Of a stretch of DNA of 64,000 nt, positions 24,001 to 26,867 are shown one piece after another (position 1 is the first letter of the stretch; the number at the start of each line of letters is the position of its first letter). Location: assembly GCF_021404305.1 (NCBI RefSeq), contig NZ_JABFTX010000001.1, forward strand, positions 1,054,001 through 1,118,000, in the 5' to 3' direction. The translations under genes were made by a program, and so were the position numbers. Below the pieces are notes generated by a model. The model was not told where the DNA came from and ran no database searches. It worked only from the letters and a program-made list of their open reading frames with translations. The stretch comes from Billgrantia ethanolica. Lineage in GTDB: Bacteria; Pseudomonadota; Gammaproteobacteria; Pseudomonadales; Halomonadaceae.

Positions 24001-25828
24001 GAAACTCGACCATGTCACCAGCGGTGCGCTGCCACACCAGCTCATGCTGCTCGGCAAAGTCGCCACGCCTCAACATGGCATCATTGTCATCGTCGAACAA
24101 ACGCAGCGAATGGGAGGTAGTGGCTATGGCCGTATTGTTACCGCCGCCACCGTCCAGCAGGTTATTGCCGCGGTTCCCGAACAATACATCGTCACCGGCA
24201 CCGCCGTAGAGCGCGTCGTCGCCGCTACCGCCGATCAGAATGGCGCCGCCGCTACCGGCATACAGCGTGTTGTTGCCTGCCACGCCCTCCAGGCGCACCT
24301 GCCCCGTGAAGTTGCGGGCATCGAGCACGTTGTCGCTCTCGCCACCCACCAGGCGTGCAAGTTGCACGTTCTCGAGCTGCCACAGCGACCAGCCGGAAAC
24401 GGCCAGCTGTGCATCGCTCAGCGTCATGTTCGCGTCGGCCTGGGCCTCGATCAGGTTCTCGTCACCGCCGCCCGCATTCACCGTACCGCCGCCCGCGCCG
24501 AGAATGAAGCGGTCGCTCTGCTGGCTGCCCAGCATGGTGGTGTTCGACGCGGTGTCTCGCGCCTGGAAGGTCACCCCGCCAAGTGCATAGTCGGCGGCAC
24601 TCAGGGTCTGGCCATTGCCCGCCGCCGCCAGCACGATCTCCACCGGCTGATGAGTGAACGCCACGCTGCCCAGCTGGGTCGCGATCTGCGCCTGAGCGCC
24701 CTGGTTGGTCAGCGTGATGTTCCCGGCTGAGCGCTCCACCACGTAGGTCAGTTCGGCTTCTTCGGGGCTGAAGTCGTCGCCCAGGCTGTCGCTCAGGGCG
24801 AAGGTGTCGTTGCCGCCAACGGAGACCAAAGTACTCTGGCCAGCGCCCGCCTTGAGCAGATCGTTACCGCCGCCGCCAACGATCAGGTTATCGCCATTGC
24901 GACCGTCCAGCGTCACGCCCAGGGTCGCTGACGCATCGCCGATCAGAATGTCGTCGCCGTTGGTGCCGATCACATGACCGAAGCCGCCCACCTGCTTGAA
25001 GCCGCTGGCATTGCCGGTGCCGAGGTTTACCGCCACCGAAGTGGCATAGTCGGAATAGTCCAGGGTCTGGCTGTGCCGTCCGACGAGAACGTCGACGCCC
25101 TCGAAGGCGATACCGCCCAGCGTCAGGCTGCGCTCGTCGTAGAGCGCCCAGCTCATGCCGTCCACGGTAGCGGAAAGACGATGCGTGAAGCCGTCATCCT
25201 CGGGGGCAATATCGCCCGCCTCGCGATACCAGGCCGCATCGATGTCGGTAATCCCGCTGAAGCTGAGCCAGTTGGCGCTCAGCACTTCGTTGGCCAGATA
25301 GTCGGCTCGGCCCTCGCCGGTACCGGTCACGGTCCACTCGGTGCCGGCCTCGAGCCCCTGGATACGGTCATCGCCCTCGCCCCCCACGAAGTTGATGACC
25401 AGCCCCTGGCTGTTGGCCAGGTTCAGGGTGTCGTCGCCGTCGCCACCGTGGAAATTGATCAGCAGCCCGCTCAGATCGACATCCAACAGGTTGGCGTCGA
25501 AGCTCAGCGAATCGTCATCCTCGCTACCCTGAATCGTGATGCTCCCTGCATCGCGCGCCGCCGCCAGGTCGAAGCTGTGGAGTAGCTGCTCCTGCTCCTC
25601 CAGGCGCTCCACCAGCTCCAGGCGCTGCTGATCCGCGGACATGCGCAGCACCATGTCGCTGCCGGCGGCCACCGCTGCCGTCAGCGGATCGGCGGAGAGC
25701 AACATGCGCGGCTCGAGCCCCTCGAAGATGAAACGCGAGGGCTCGGCCTGGGCACGCTTGGCCCGACGCGACTTGCGCGCCAGCGAAGAGATCAGGTCCG
25801 ACAGGGGCTTGCGCAGGGGGCGATTCAT
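1..25828 (-). CDS. Giant LEPR-XLL / RTX-repeat exoprotein (adhesin-like), 3' end outside window
   Basis: One minus-strand frame runs from ATG at 25828 to the left edge, giving at least 8,609 codons with no stop. Spot checks at about 1.5, 11.2 and 17.9 kb show the same frame carrying protein-like motifs. AGGAG lies 7 nt before the start. The order of domains is: basic N-terminus; LEPRMLL at residues 38-44; scattered RTX-like GGxGxD repeats to about residue 1090; a very long Gly/Ala-rich beta-repeat region to about 4700; a coiled coil at about 4710-4880; hemagglutinin-like beta repeats to about 6650; a Gly/Asp-rich segment; a Calx-beta-like segment near 7320-7480; and RTX nonapeptides at about 7900-8540. 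I noticed only one Cys in the parts I translated. The likely role is a secreted or cell-surface calcium-binding adhesin exported by a type I system with the adjacent TolC. The C-terminal secretion signal is not visible. Confidence 0.93.
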   Translation of the reverse strand, partial: MNRPLRKPLSDLISSLARKSRRAKRAQAEPSRFIFEGLEPRMLLSADPLTAAVAAGSDMVLRMSADQQRLELVERLEEQEQLLHSFDLAAARDAGSITIQGSEDDDSLSFDANLLDVDLSGLLINFHGGDGDDTLNLANSQGLVINFVGGEGDDRIQGLEAGTEWTVTGTGEGRADYLANEVLSANWLSFSGITDIDAAWYREAGDIAPEDDGFTHRLSATVDGMSWALYDERSLTLGGIAFEGVDVLVGRHSQTLDYSDYATSVAVNLGTGNASGFKQVGGFGHVIGTNGDDILIGDASATLGVTLDGRNGDNLIVGGGGNDLLKAGAGQSTLVSVGGNDTFALSDSLGDDFSPEEAELTYVVERSAGNITLTNQGAQAQIATQLGSVAFTHQPVEIVLAAAGNGQTLSAADYALGGVTFQARDTASNTTMLGSQQSDRFILGAGGGTVNAGGGDENLIEAQADANMTLSDAQLAVSGWSLWQLENVQLARLVGGESDNVLDARNFTGQVRLEGVAGNNTLYAGSGGAILIGGSGDDALYGGAGDDVLFGNRGNNLLDGGGGNNTAIATTSHSLRLFDDDNDAMLRRGDFAEQHELVWQRTAGDMVEFHFGGEQTIALSIDAEALEVQHALEQLLGIGAGNLQVAREATDDEVRWTVRFVGDFMRLLDDGTFARALDGETFGVALMGAGAASVMSNQTRARQAGSDTLVNIQNAVLEAEFGNTVLDARGFSGSVLLQGGSGNDTFYGGDGFTQFVTVAGDNTIHAGSGENDITGGAGRDHLIVALATGQQSVTVGGDSFQVDGTVSNYVNVDLLTLVGNDGDNTLDASGWHGLGEHSSLIELMQRGGASQTDIEAFLAALGGRFDPQALADMGATAAVLDITLANGQTHSLNVSDARTLGDLLLLLGTVEGLEAEFDAAEGRLRVVDGTSGAGSFAIVANDTAALLTDALGFAMSGGEWLSQALAGTGAVIDARLGGDNILTGSRGDDRFIVVAGEHEIDGGAGTNTLVVEHDADMTLEDDTLTLGDLDTALANIQLAELLLTGGSGVTIEATAFTGMTQFRVAEGVAATVKAKSDDRVTVDLAANSLAGLDDVTVEGGATLVGYWKGDSTLDGITRAFTDHIELRADGQLTITGANLTTDGSDLTLIARHVTISGASELNTNGGHLHVSAQLPPKVLAPVNSFVDVGLFDLSVNIGDATLTGGSVRIDALLVDPERDWFNQRTGVGLIDKGIDATLNFLQGLSLFGSISTLIANATIDIGADAKITATDGDIVVASEIDITADVSPTKAWGLGVSVSTLITRSNVHVHGQLTASNDIHLSSSVTTTQNVEAAPGGLGGVAGAVAVSVLVSESRVMVWNDAVIDANNDLTVSATTVENNTTKATSAPDKGVVGIAIAVNVESSRTEAQLAGSVTVGNDLLVEATTKQGESNGAVTASAGTAKPSGGPSDLRDGIESSFKDASPTALIGNFQSALTDALTDKIKKTVGEKAPNFIGKHFRESEGEKKNSLDVAAALAVSVDLNIAEAHLGTSVDRAGNALGDNERSRIVVEGDVTVQALSQHRPAVSASGSAEGVDPNKKEEEKSFTDKVLGNTIIAKYLAAEKKSAVKGNDSAEAQKKQAQDDKSEASEAAKVGVAGAVSFGLLDNSANATIEGNVDLDAGKAISVEAASLNTVDIGSLWGMNLYTAGKAFDDLEGTYDHTSNEGTVATAPSEKVLVADGHQAGGEAGSVYRFLGENGENIDLASEDFSNDERWENLGTPLNIRIGEFVDTLNGYTSGDLGLPGSFDSWTMATAEGSKLAVAGSANVFLVNQNSDARIREGARINLGDETDIGAVEPQAGQSVSVVARNDNHLFSLIGNVSLPSFSGANKADGDAWKKAFKNDIDTIKSGLAGVKSEGSAIGAAVGVHLLGGSATAMIERGVELVADSLDVRAANETLLLGMGVSIGQADKVAFNATAVANIVNNFTLAQVQDGVQLKIGNGSVEGETAGPSLRISANDDTYAFGIAGGVAQGGSVGIGASVVVSVIERDTTAVLGSLAEDLAFAGRIAVGGDALVEANTFGVVVDMALAGAKAGGKAPSGVSSDSGSGSGGSGGGSGEDDPNKWPNNQSNYDNVLAELTGKLGQGGGSGGGTGGGGGDKKGGFGVGVSGSVVVHVGNDNTQALVQGLELFDVSGSTRVAANDSTHLGLLAGGASLSLGGDGVQVAVAGAATLAFQNGITQARIDHIDRFDSDGVMVDALREGWAVIASAGLAMAKGQKGFGFAGSASVLRSLRTVDAGLLNIQAGSLGDVSVIARDAANTILVAGAVAGGGKAGVGGAAAYAEISHDVQAQVDGLGSDGAAMAVTGMSVDAKSEALIVSIAGSAGIGASAQGVGLAGTVAINRIENTTQALLKDAYLTAPQSEGEEGEQDAVPFAVRVSAEDRSSIWSLSGAVGVGGTAGFGAAISVNYLSNTTSALIQGGVIEQAAGVAVLAANTGLLRTLTIGVGASKKVAGSGSVSANIIANSLRAGIDSQRIEATKAISVLAQDRTQLIAISGAAAGAGKAALAGSVSVNIIDNDTRATILDSHLTTDEDVLLSATSSSLVVSVAIGGAGAGKVGLAGAVTVNLVSGQTVAQVKNSQLTAGDDIQVQATDSAQLVVVAIGAAGAGKVAGGVSSTTVQTDNAIVALVEGGRLEADNVRIWAGLAEETERGAFDLEALTGVNPETEGTELAEGEEEPDIAARDMGNLNWSSGVVSVSIAGSGAGAAAGSAAVNLNWMRSSIRAEVSGGAVVVSRNDVEVKAYDKKGLASFAFGVAGAGKVAGGAAISFNYIGGDPSDPSRTIDNTSDDDVNASQDMLILEGSGNTFGYKAGQVAAVIDNAEVTAEAGNVTVESHAEAQLLNITAGGAGAGKVALAGSIAINFMQHDLLARIGGGAQVVANAVAGDDTTGHVRVSASVAPIMINIAGAAAGAGAVGLAGASATNDMASIVSARIDGAATRVTADGNVDVQARLLRVTDGVPQMNVDSSLIPEEEETGDRPATPEQGDQIWSFALSGAGAGKVAVSGALSLNWLRSNVEAVIDAAEVTAEGDVRVAASDDLGLNAFTVAASGAGAFAAAGYFAYNYVGGNPDNPADDASNLIAALIQNGAKVTAGGSVLLEATSDSRINAYTIGGAVAGFAALSGTTTLNFTRKEIRAEVLGGATRVEAGEHILIEAEDSSRMTSASVQVNVAVKGGAAGISVVYHDIQNRIVAGSQGAELETRQHGGGDVVIRADSLSSNLITSAGVTYGTFGAGAANAGSSVIRNLAEARVDGGTVRADGTLLVHADVVDTSRIVLGTVAAGAVAIGGGVSVDLMGSDSRAWIGGNADVLARGNGDGRAVTQRWDDGWKTENHKGVVVLATSHMTFLTVAATVAGGIGSLAANVTVDGVNGSTQAYIENARVRSGGDVVVRALHHTDADSGGGAAAIGAGLAGAAGVDTTLLGHRTEAWIDGSDYSSPEAMVKADEALMVEAEASVVFLSVVMGIAVDIAPGAALAGSASAVNVSMETRATVRQASIEGRTIDVRAENHVDGRFIVGALAGSGGFGAGASLAVGLLNPRAVTSIQGASLTASNDIRIAARQTLDMGISVVAGAVGGGALSGAFSVMMADAHTEARVASYAGQRSELRSTGGSVEVVANTLTKMNVRENAGDYLQGVGAVSVGGVGAGASVEVMVLRERTLASIDDYSLVHAAGDIRVEALLERDINSAVLAFTASGTLSLNGAISVISLGAGLSEDAVADVEELGQLVSGSFAGFANGDYAMQESASSGDSGIEDDDDDPYDPEDFERDFDAPANAGNQNQANRKTTNQALDELTFQVSFDVEKNGQVIGDTTAKVGRFTELDAGGDIVVEAKELLEVGIVTGGAAISGAASVGISIAVLELNGAVSATVGYGSSLAADGQIRVASHAELNSNLHAVGGAAALGIAIGGQSTIILDRSIQQGYIEDAGTPAQAVVINTPGNLTLSASVDRQHQALAAGGSIGKVAAGISVGVVEISGATQAWLGERAILGDDTLLNNVMVSATSLDRVNLTVVAVAAGLAGAGTANVSTVSLSNDVQAWLGSGITLSALGDVVISALHTPRVSVESLGVAVSAGVGIGASVVVGNLGTRVLAQVGTPGGANSDISLRAANLTVEAGSTLLNDAPSLYARAVGSAGGALLGLNATVITLRDNARAEAVIGNTQSNRAAPGEPQSDNNIEVAGHLRVVTDLRTSLEGRAISVVGGLVAAGAAVVDVRQNTQSRARIGDGHLIGAGRVSVEAGGHQQAELYSLAGSGGVVAGAGAGNHLRQTAITHATVGASTLSVTAPLTSTDPDAGKLLIRANQIFEMESQILAAAGGVLGGTGAEARFRITADTLASVSANANVTADSLDMFAESEVIRERLAGNGHDTIRGVAGGAVAGAGASTDALFDLDTRVEVGAGAKLTTTVGDLRLEALNAITFHDQINLTAAGLGSGAGITSHIRDDDMAASVLIHQNAVLHIAGELVATARGTGDLSSVLLMDTYGAATVGVGDVRVILSPNNRIVMHEGASATAFGDINFAAGGDIRGNRDVYALSATLDSFAGSLIPITDLNARAEMNQSHLIDIRSGAELVGARDITLFTERFGFSDMNAQAKGVSWISAVTGAIDAALGGGGGSEILDGDVVTRSNGRVNIDGTVRTGIDRHQRLVLEMANIDSLARDINQALESLRSELQTIRGANEPDILSLLGQIDALEAELALLEEQLVELNDELVALEAEKIELEDELGELEDELDVLTTALAALDDEDDENTDEIARLEAEIAAKQGEIATKQDEIAAKQSAITAKNAAIATTEQSIVGRQGDIATRESQIAQKQSEIAAKQAEIDAKEAELDALFTGNAGNFLVAREGYDDIGFSVGYTRGQSELVDELRDLRERFALYRSSGNQQLIDFYTNEIARIEQRLLDEGFAEKVGNDILINEVDQLTVYIDDVWAQAGTVYVFADDLTGSGEVDAPGDASITILNTAPSRMVLGSTQIPQVVGGLYFNLTEVGSAAAINLLNSSLTTSLSGLNPVGSEGATPRITIVNSSGVYFDSSDGVRGQVLDALVRGLQLEGLSDTARDAFLYDNNDYGNSPAASVLFAVTGLTRNVSGEIVAYAAGSLEIEGEMRAESLLLSSAGEISVRGLSQFNPGGNPDAQAVKAHSGDGVGGLSAEALEAIRNSRGDSPDLSAGVIVIDAEFVNLNGYIRAGEDIYRLVLGDADAQRIADHIRSGSTSSIVLPASSGTALAIFNPRTGQIEVQNIAIEGGRLDITGHVVNTGNGLLEVLGGYGTIEVINNTQYALAVGGLDVSRPGQGILRIDDKFTGLHEYRYDPDGNNTYTFKPREDARYGFSVAQDSTERRYAVKGSSSWLGIDALAADPRTLNWGNSELSPGKLQDSLSYFYTSNETGYRYAQSQIGAEPGEALQNWNDIPVQLVDKWSTSTWYGKKTNYAKFVQERESVILHTHSVEANRDVQIRFIGNQTGTINVESRGDVVLIGDLANHNGTSTVKTEGAIRQNDDQRRDIRISGAEIVLRAEDGIGNGRAIDLHNRLGPDAAAAPPMRLDAVTVRGDINVHQLNGDLTVNRAHAGGNVSLMAAGSLIAGTLQGGTTAHVQGGNLTLIAEGGSIGSIAANNPLLIQQSGEGRLNATARGDIALHQVSGDLGVERIVSAQGDVWLRAAGDLLDRNDDSRRDERTIEQLRGVWDRMGLVPGEEGGRIEAAKQELKDRKANEYQTYWNYRFATSEDVIGGLVDGETYRIKSIDEHGNLLLEVGSGDERTEVRLVAPDIAADDPRAGHRFYTSGSDFFTIDSLADVTADGLLAAGGALAVGQTLTYRRVVEYDPDQGVILTERERSAYREALLELDPSLADDEAALEARIDGIAQDRTTVYRQLHAIHGVDENGSATLLRELNYQATLTAAEVANIESSVKEWTEAELLSLIGAGLLQETTSTRTEIQAANVEAAGNITLIAGGNIGVASGRELLDMTNGLAGLSEEQRLMLSAAERQDVSYLKHAPVEANVNFVVGDRVGGVTTVTLERTDGEAWDTTWFKPGETLDIHGRSLNITENGLYYEIVSVDGGTLVLTTALDVVAESGVDVELAAVLLDPRSTEAFDPDGLPVIRFISISLVEDFNVYNCGEIYVEAEGSVYLGADAEEGEASLRLAKLHAGADARIKVSGSILAAQTLTGDLVIRSGDLVLEAANGQIGSSPDSRLQLDLKEGATVTARAQQGIHLHALGSDMRIGTMFSQSGDLWLSADGSILDGLNHGLINMLANNIHLTAGENIGRENNFLEFATRPGGVINAQAGNDIYLDTVDGSMTIGYIEAGEHVYLRALHSILGTNGNELAGDIKATTLRLETRIGGVGQADRLLAIMTDDEIGRLDLDSADTAFVREVLGSASLGRSGDLRLGQVRAGSDNTLALIFSEVGNIFNALDEGEINILSYGVYLVAQHNIGRQDKVITTATGVLQGESREGQVYLNNSGHLVIDGKGLTAAGDIEITTNSPMTVSENLISHSGNIYLYAMESSDPDDNGDIVTFTNGVLVEAEQGSIFVSAGDGIVIEDDQVVLRASRDIHLRVETWESTLLGTRLDDTQASSVLRGTLEAGESIVMRGGNEKGQHWLIEENATLLATTVELDTGNGNNRFELQGRIEATSVLLNGGNDGDVLWLAGSIVADQVLIQGGTGDDRVTFDGEHALGRLEVDLGAGNDTLRVHGTIHAEHGMRFYGGAGNDDLMLHADELLGEIELLGGEGDDTLTVVELNSRTDGLLMDGGSGSDTYRIVMHQGGNANYEITVADGGAINDGVDFLFIEGRGFDDYPGMLDRDLGAFVDGDMSDLFLIRRNFIARLEGDSTQGVTGGNVERINYGADMNGRVTVNGHDGDDVFVVDDTSALMTLDGGNGNDRFQIGQIFEDHPNPEGTAVDGYYASGVRVGDEIRVTKTTLGYLSYGNSEAMVIYGGAGNDEFIVYSNKGLLRMEGEDGNDNFVIRAFIAGDNIEVRGGNGDDNIEYNINAPVSIDGGSGYNTVTVLGTEGNDNFVITEDGVFGAGLNIGFDNIQRVRVDGLEGDDTFYVLSTRFDVVTELIGGVGSDSFIIGGNVTGRVVAADPDGRGSLVGHGTGSLDPAYDSLLADGLPVLVADESRGAVLVEQPGGHTSVVEGGPASSWWLSLALPADGIAEGTLVTLTVSAAMSSTNDRNRTPAGGRTAETVLLSLDEHGEYRQAITVDFVFEDGEWTPRQEIFVKAPEDDVVEGTRRVTVSYQAQVQTPGGESLPEVLEGLLKQPINNTMVTVYDANRGDLVFDVPNERLQLIEGDDITGQDGSFTLRLSTPPQPGETVTVMLDLSAFGDRVVAEGGTTLTFTADNWDEAQVVTLKAVDNDRVENRLDGRVTFTIETNGGESSVYADADPGTVRVTVFDNDSASLVVQQSDGRTLVTRQGGTDSYTLRLTKAPTDPVTVRLFSDGLTEFVLGERVILDEVFTGNLGVTVLAATTAGPVLRLGEGDWRELGLDAGMYLSLTGSDGEPLTGSFRINHIDANGDLHLTKAADLDHLLGDTLSLTQVTMPAVVFDETNWYQPVEIVVAADNHFVAAENTAYDMTFAPQANVLDRIQGPLILNGGVGDTDRSLSAAIMLPGEKSAYLDKDDDGDVDETETGRQEAKDTDRLIIHADASVVDLIGKLTSTHLSGLGMGEGWLQQDNGLGDGGTVDNERGIHYFGFEVVELLLGSGSDQLTIDADPVAHHGDWSVSSSGGHAVLHRSSGSWLEDGFRRGDSVLVGGERFTVLEITQNGGLLLDRPVVALPPAGSVAVIREMPLTVVHGGGGDDHIRIVGGYEAQMPLIVFGDTSRSGERYSAVGGQPSRLAQPFTNPGNNVLDASGAIGGVVLVGGSGNDTLIGGAGNDQLFGGGGNNTLDARVGGNNHLYGNGSIDVDLSVRLSQADRVMTLYSATGDVAHATGDRLMAGDNRLYGGDGNDILIGDHGVIELEARDGIANLRLLDSQRVISVHSTDPASYGHNHLEVTGGRNILIGGSGNDTLQGGSGDDILIGDHADVTFGRVNDFSNIVKIVVRDEGFDGDDIIEGGSGNDVLLGGGGNDILYGGTALSGNHTGNDVLVGDFAVLTFVNGQLRHLVTLPSARAGHDELHGGAGNNVLVGGEGNDTITGENGRNVVLADLGELVWNSAGHLVKAMSTNPGRGGNDTVTLGHGGNLVIGGDGNNTIHSGDGNDLLAGDHAEALFDQNDVILSFTSLHFNHGGNDTITSGAGNDWIIGGHGNDRITVTSGDNVVLGDNGRILARDGIRQRVESLDTRASTGGNDVIHVGTGNDQVIAGVGNDHVTNVAGETVIIGDVGVILSDARGRYTMAETGRTDLGGDNRLFGGSDRDIMFGGKGNDYLDGGPGNDILFGDFGRVTRTSQMITVETINHFEGGNDTLITGPGRNIAIGGAGNDRFDGNFDLDTMIGEYARIRIMLSGSNEAEQITSIVTLAQGRLDLIRQAQQNLYEEERDDEVQEALGWLDMTPQGLLGNGNLFARHDQPGFQARGMEGLRTLIDEWVERQQGAGSSGLRTSVASSVAASVGEASAPAQAP
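390..2140 (-). repeat. C-terminal RTX nonapeptide array
   Basis: About residues 7900-8480 consist largely of tandem RTX repeats such as GGSGNDTLIGGAGND, GGDGNDILIGDHG and GNDVLLGGGGND, with short non-repeat inserts. On the plus strand they appear as recurring gtcgttgcc(g)ccacc-like words. This is the typical C-terminal arrangement of type I secretion substrates, just before the secretion signal, which lies outside the window. Confidence 0.88.
11190..11720 (-). other. Coiled-coil segment in the giant protein
   Basis: About 175 residues (roughly 4705-4880) are rich in Glu, Leu, Lys and Gln. First come runs such as LEAELALLEEQL and LEDELGELEDEL, then a regular seven-residue unit of the form EIAAKQ(G/D/S). 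This is the only clear long heptad stretch that I saw in the protein. It separates two beta-repeat regions and could act as a stalk, hinge or oligomerisation site. Confidence 0.8.
12000..21700 (-). repeat. Long array of Gly/Ala-rich beta repeats in the giant protein
   Basis: From about residue 1380 to 4610 the protein repeats a unit of roughly 80-110 residues. Each unit has a segment like GAGAGKVALAGSVSVN, then a polar stretch with a pattern like A.I....v.a.gdv.v.A. Examples lie near 17.1, 17.4, 17.9 and 18.2 kb. A Gly/Ser-rich linker lies near 19.4-19.6 kb and an acidic linker near 14.3-14.5 kb. The pattern recalls filamentous hemagglutinin and fusobacterial leukotoxin-like adhesins. That comparison is from memory and was not searched. 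Confidence 0.7.
22550..25450 (-). repeat. N-terminal RTX-like Gly/Asp calcium-binding repeat islands
   Basis: The giant protein between about residues 125 and 1090 contains repeated GGxGDD, GGxGND and GTNGDD motifs followed by hydrophobic residues, for example GGEGDDRI and GTNGDDILIGD. They are interrupted by non-repeat segments. These match RTX nonapeptides, which fold into beta-rolls on binding calcium outside the cell. Confidence 0.8.
25697..25717 (-). other. LEPR-XLL signature motif of the giant protein
   Basis: Residues 38-44 read LEPRMLL, preceded by FEG and followed by SAD, after a basic stretch rich in Lys and Arg. This matches the N-terminal LEPR-XLL signature known from very large secreted proteins. 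It is thought to be a localisation or processing signal, but the mechanism is not established. Confidence 0.9.
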
Positions 25829-25872
25829 CTCGATACTCCTGGTTCTTCTTTTTTTCCGCTACGTAGTCAAAC

Positions 25873-25932
25873 CGCTATGCGAAAACGGGCTGCCACTCAT
25901 GCCGACGCGCGGCACACCTCTTTCGCATAGCG
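25873..25932 (-). promoter_or_regulatory. 12-bp inverted repeat with nested hairpin in the giant-gene leader
   Basis: CGCTATGCGAAA at 25873-25884 pairs perfectly with TTTCGCATAGCG at 25921-25932 across 36 bases. That interval contains a smaller hairpin, TGCCG at 25900-25904 with CGGCA at 25910-25914. The structure lies 45 nt upstream of the giant gene's start codon and would form in its leader RNA. It could be an attenuator, an RNA-stability element or a protein-binding site. Confidence 0.6.
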
Positions 25933-25953
25933 CCTCACATGGCGCCTGCTAGA

Positions 25954-25982
25954 GGCGGCTCGCGTATCGCACGCGAGCCGCC
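25954..25982 (-). terminator. Strong hairpin just after sapC
   Basis: GGCGGCTCGCG at 25954-25964 and CGCGAGCCGCC at 25972-25982 form a perfect 11-bp GC-rich stem with a 7-nt loop, starting 8 bp after the sapC stop. No U-run follows on the minus strand, so it may be a weak or factor-dependent terminator, an attenuator, or a processing hairpin that sets different levels of SapC and the giant protein. Confidence 0.55.
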
Positions 25983-25989
25983 ATCGGCA

Positions 25990-26793
25990 TCAATGCACCG
26001 GTTTCTCGTCGGTATCGCTCTGGCTTACCGCCTCATCGGCGGGATCGCCCTTGCTCAGTGCTCCCACGCGGGAACCGCCGCGCGCCAAGCGGCTCAGACG
26101 ATTGAAGTTACGCATCGACTGCAGGTGCACGTAGAGCAGTTCCAGCTCATCGGTGGCCAGCATGCTCTTCAAGGCATCTTCCGGCAGCGCCTTGAGCTTC
26201 TGGCGATTCACCGCCTTGAAGCCGGTCAGCGTGCGCTTGCCGCCTTCGGGCAGGCTGATCTGGGCTTCCACCGCCTCCAGCAGGTCGAGCTCGGCCAGCC
26301 GCGCACAGAAGGTGCGGGTGCGCTGGAAGTGCGCCTGATAGTCCTGCAGGAAGTCCAGCACCTTGGCCATGTACTGGGTCTGCTCGCCGTCGCTGTCGAA
26401 GAAGCGCTCGCCGCGGCCCTCGGCATTCAGGCCTTCGTAGTCTTCATCGATGCACAGGGTGAACGTCTTGCCATCCTCACTGGAGGCGAACACGAAGGGA
26501 TAACGACGCAGGAAGGCCGGCACGTACTCGCCACGCCATTGGCCTTCGCCGTCCACCATCAGGTTCGAGTCCTGGTCGATGCCCAGCACCGCTACCGGCA
26601 GCACGCTGCCCTCGGCATCGGTGAACACGATCGGCAGGTCGCTTGCCGCCGCGGGAAACTCAGCGGCCATCAGCGGCACCGAATTGACCTGACCGGCAAA
26701 ACCGAAATCCTTGCCGACCTTGAGAGACAGCTCACCGTGCTTGTCACGGGTGATCGGCTGCACGTTGCGATAGATCAGGAGTTGAGTAGCCAA
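25990..26793 (-). CDS. SapC family protein
   Basis: The 267-residue product matches the SapC family, recognised from the N-terminal region (..IYRNVQPITRDKHGELSLKV..), the central FPAAASDLPIVFTDAEG and YVPAFLRRYPFVF motifs, and the overall length. The function is not well defined; SapC relatives occur next to genes for large secreted or S-layer-like proteins. I chose the TTG at 26793 because AAGGAGG lies 5 nt upstream. GTG at 26832 and ATG at 26814 are in frame but lack such a site. No signal peptide is evident, so a cytoplasmic accessory or chaperone-like role for the giant protein is possible. It lies between the TolC gene and the giant gene on the same strand. Confidence 0.85.
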   Translation of the reverse strand: MATQLLIYRNVQPITRDKHGELSLKVGKDFGFAGQVNSVPLMAAEFPAAASDLPIVFTDAEGSVLPVAVLGIDQDSNLMVDGEGQWRGEYVPAFLRRYPFVFASSEDGKTFTLCIDEDYEGLNAEGRGERFFDSDGEQTQYMAKVLDFLQDYQAHFQRTRTFCARLAELDLLEAVEAQISLPEGGKRTLTGFKAVNRQKLKALPEDALKSMLATDELELLYVHLQSMRNFNRLSRLARGGSRVGALSKGDPADEAVSQSDTDEKPVH

Positions 26794-26867
26794 GTTGGCC
26801 TCCTTGCATTGCATCTTGTCGTCGCTCCCCACCCGGCGGTCGGGAGCCGTTGTCGCGCAGGCAGCGC

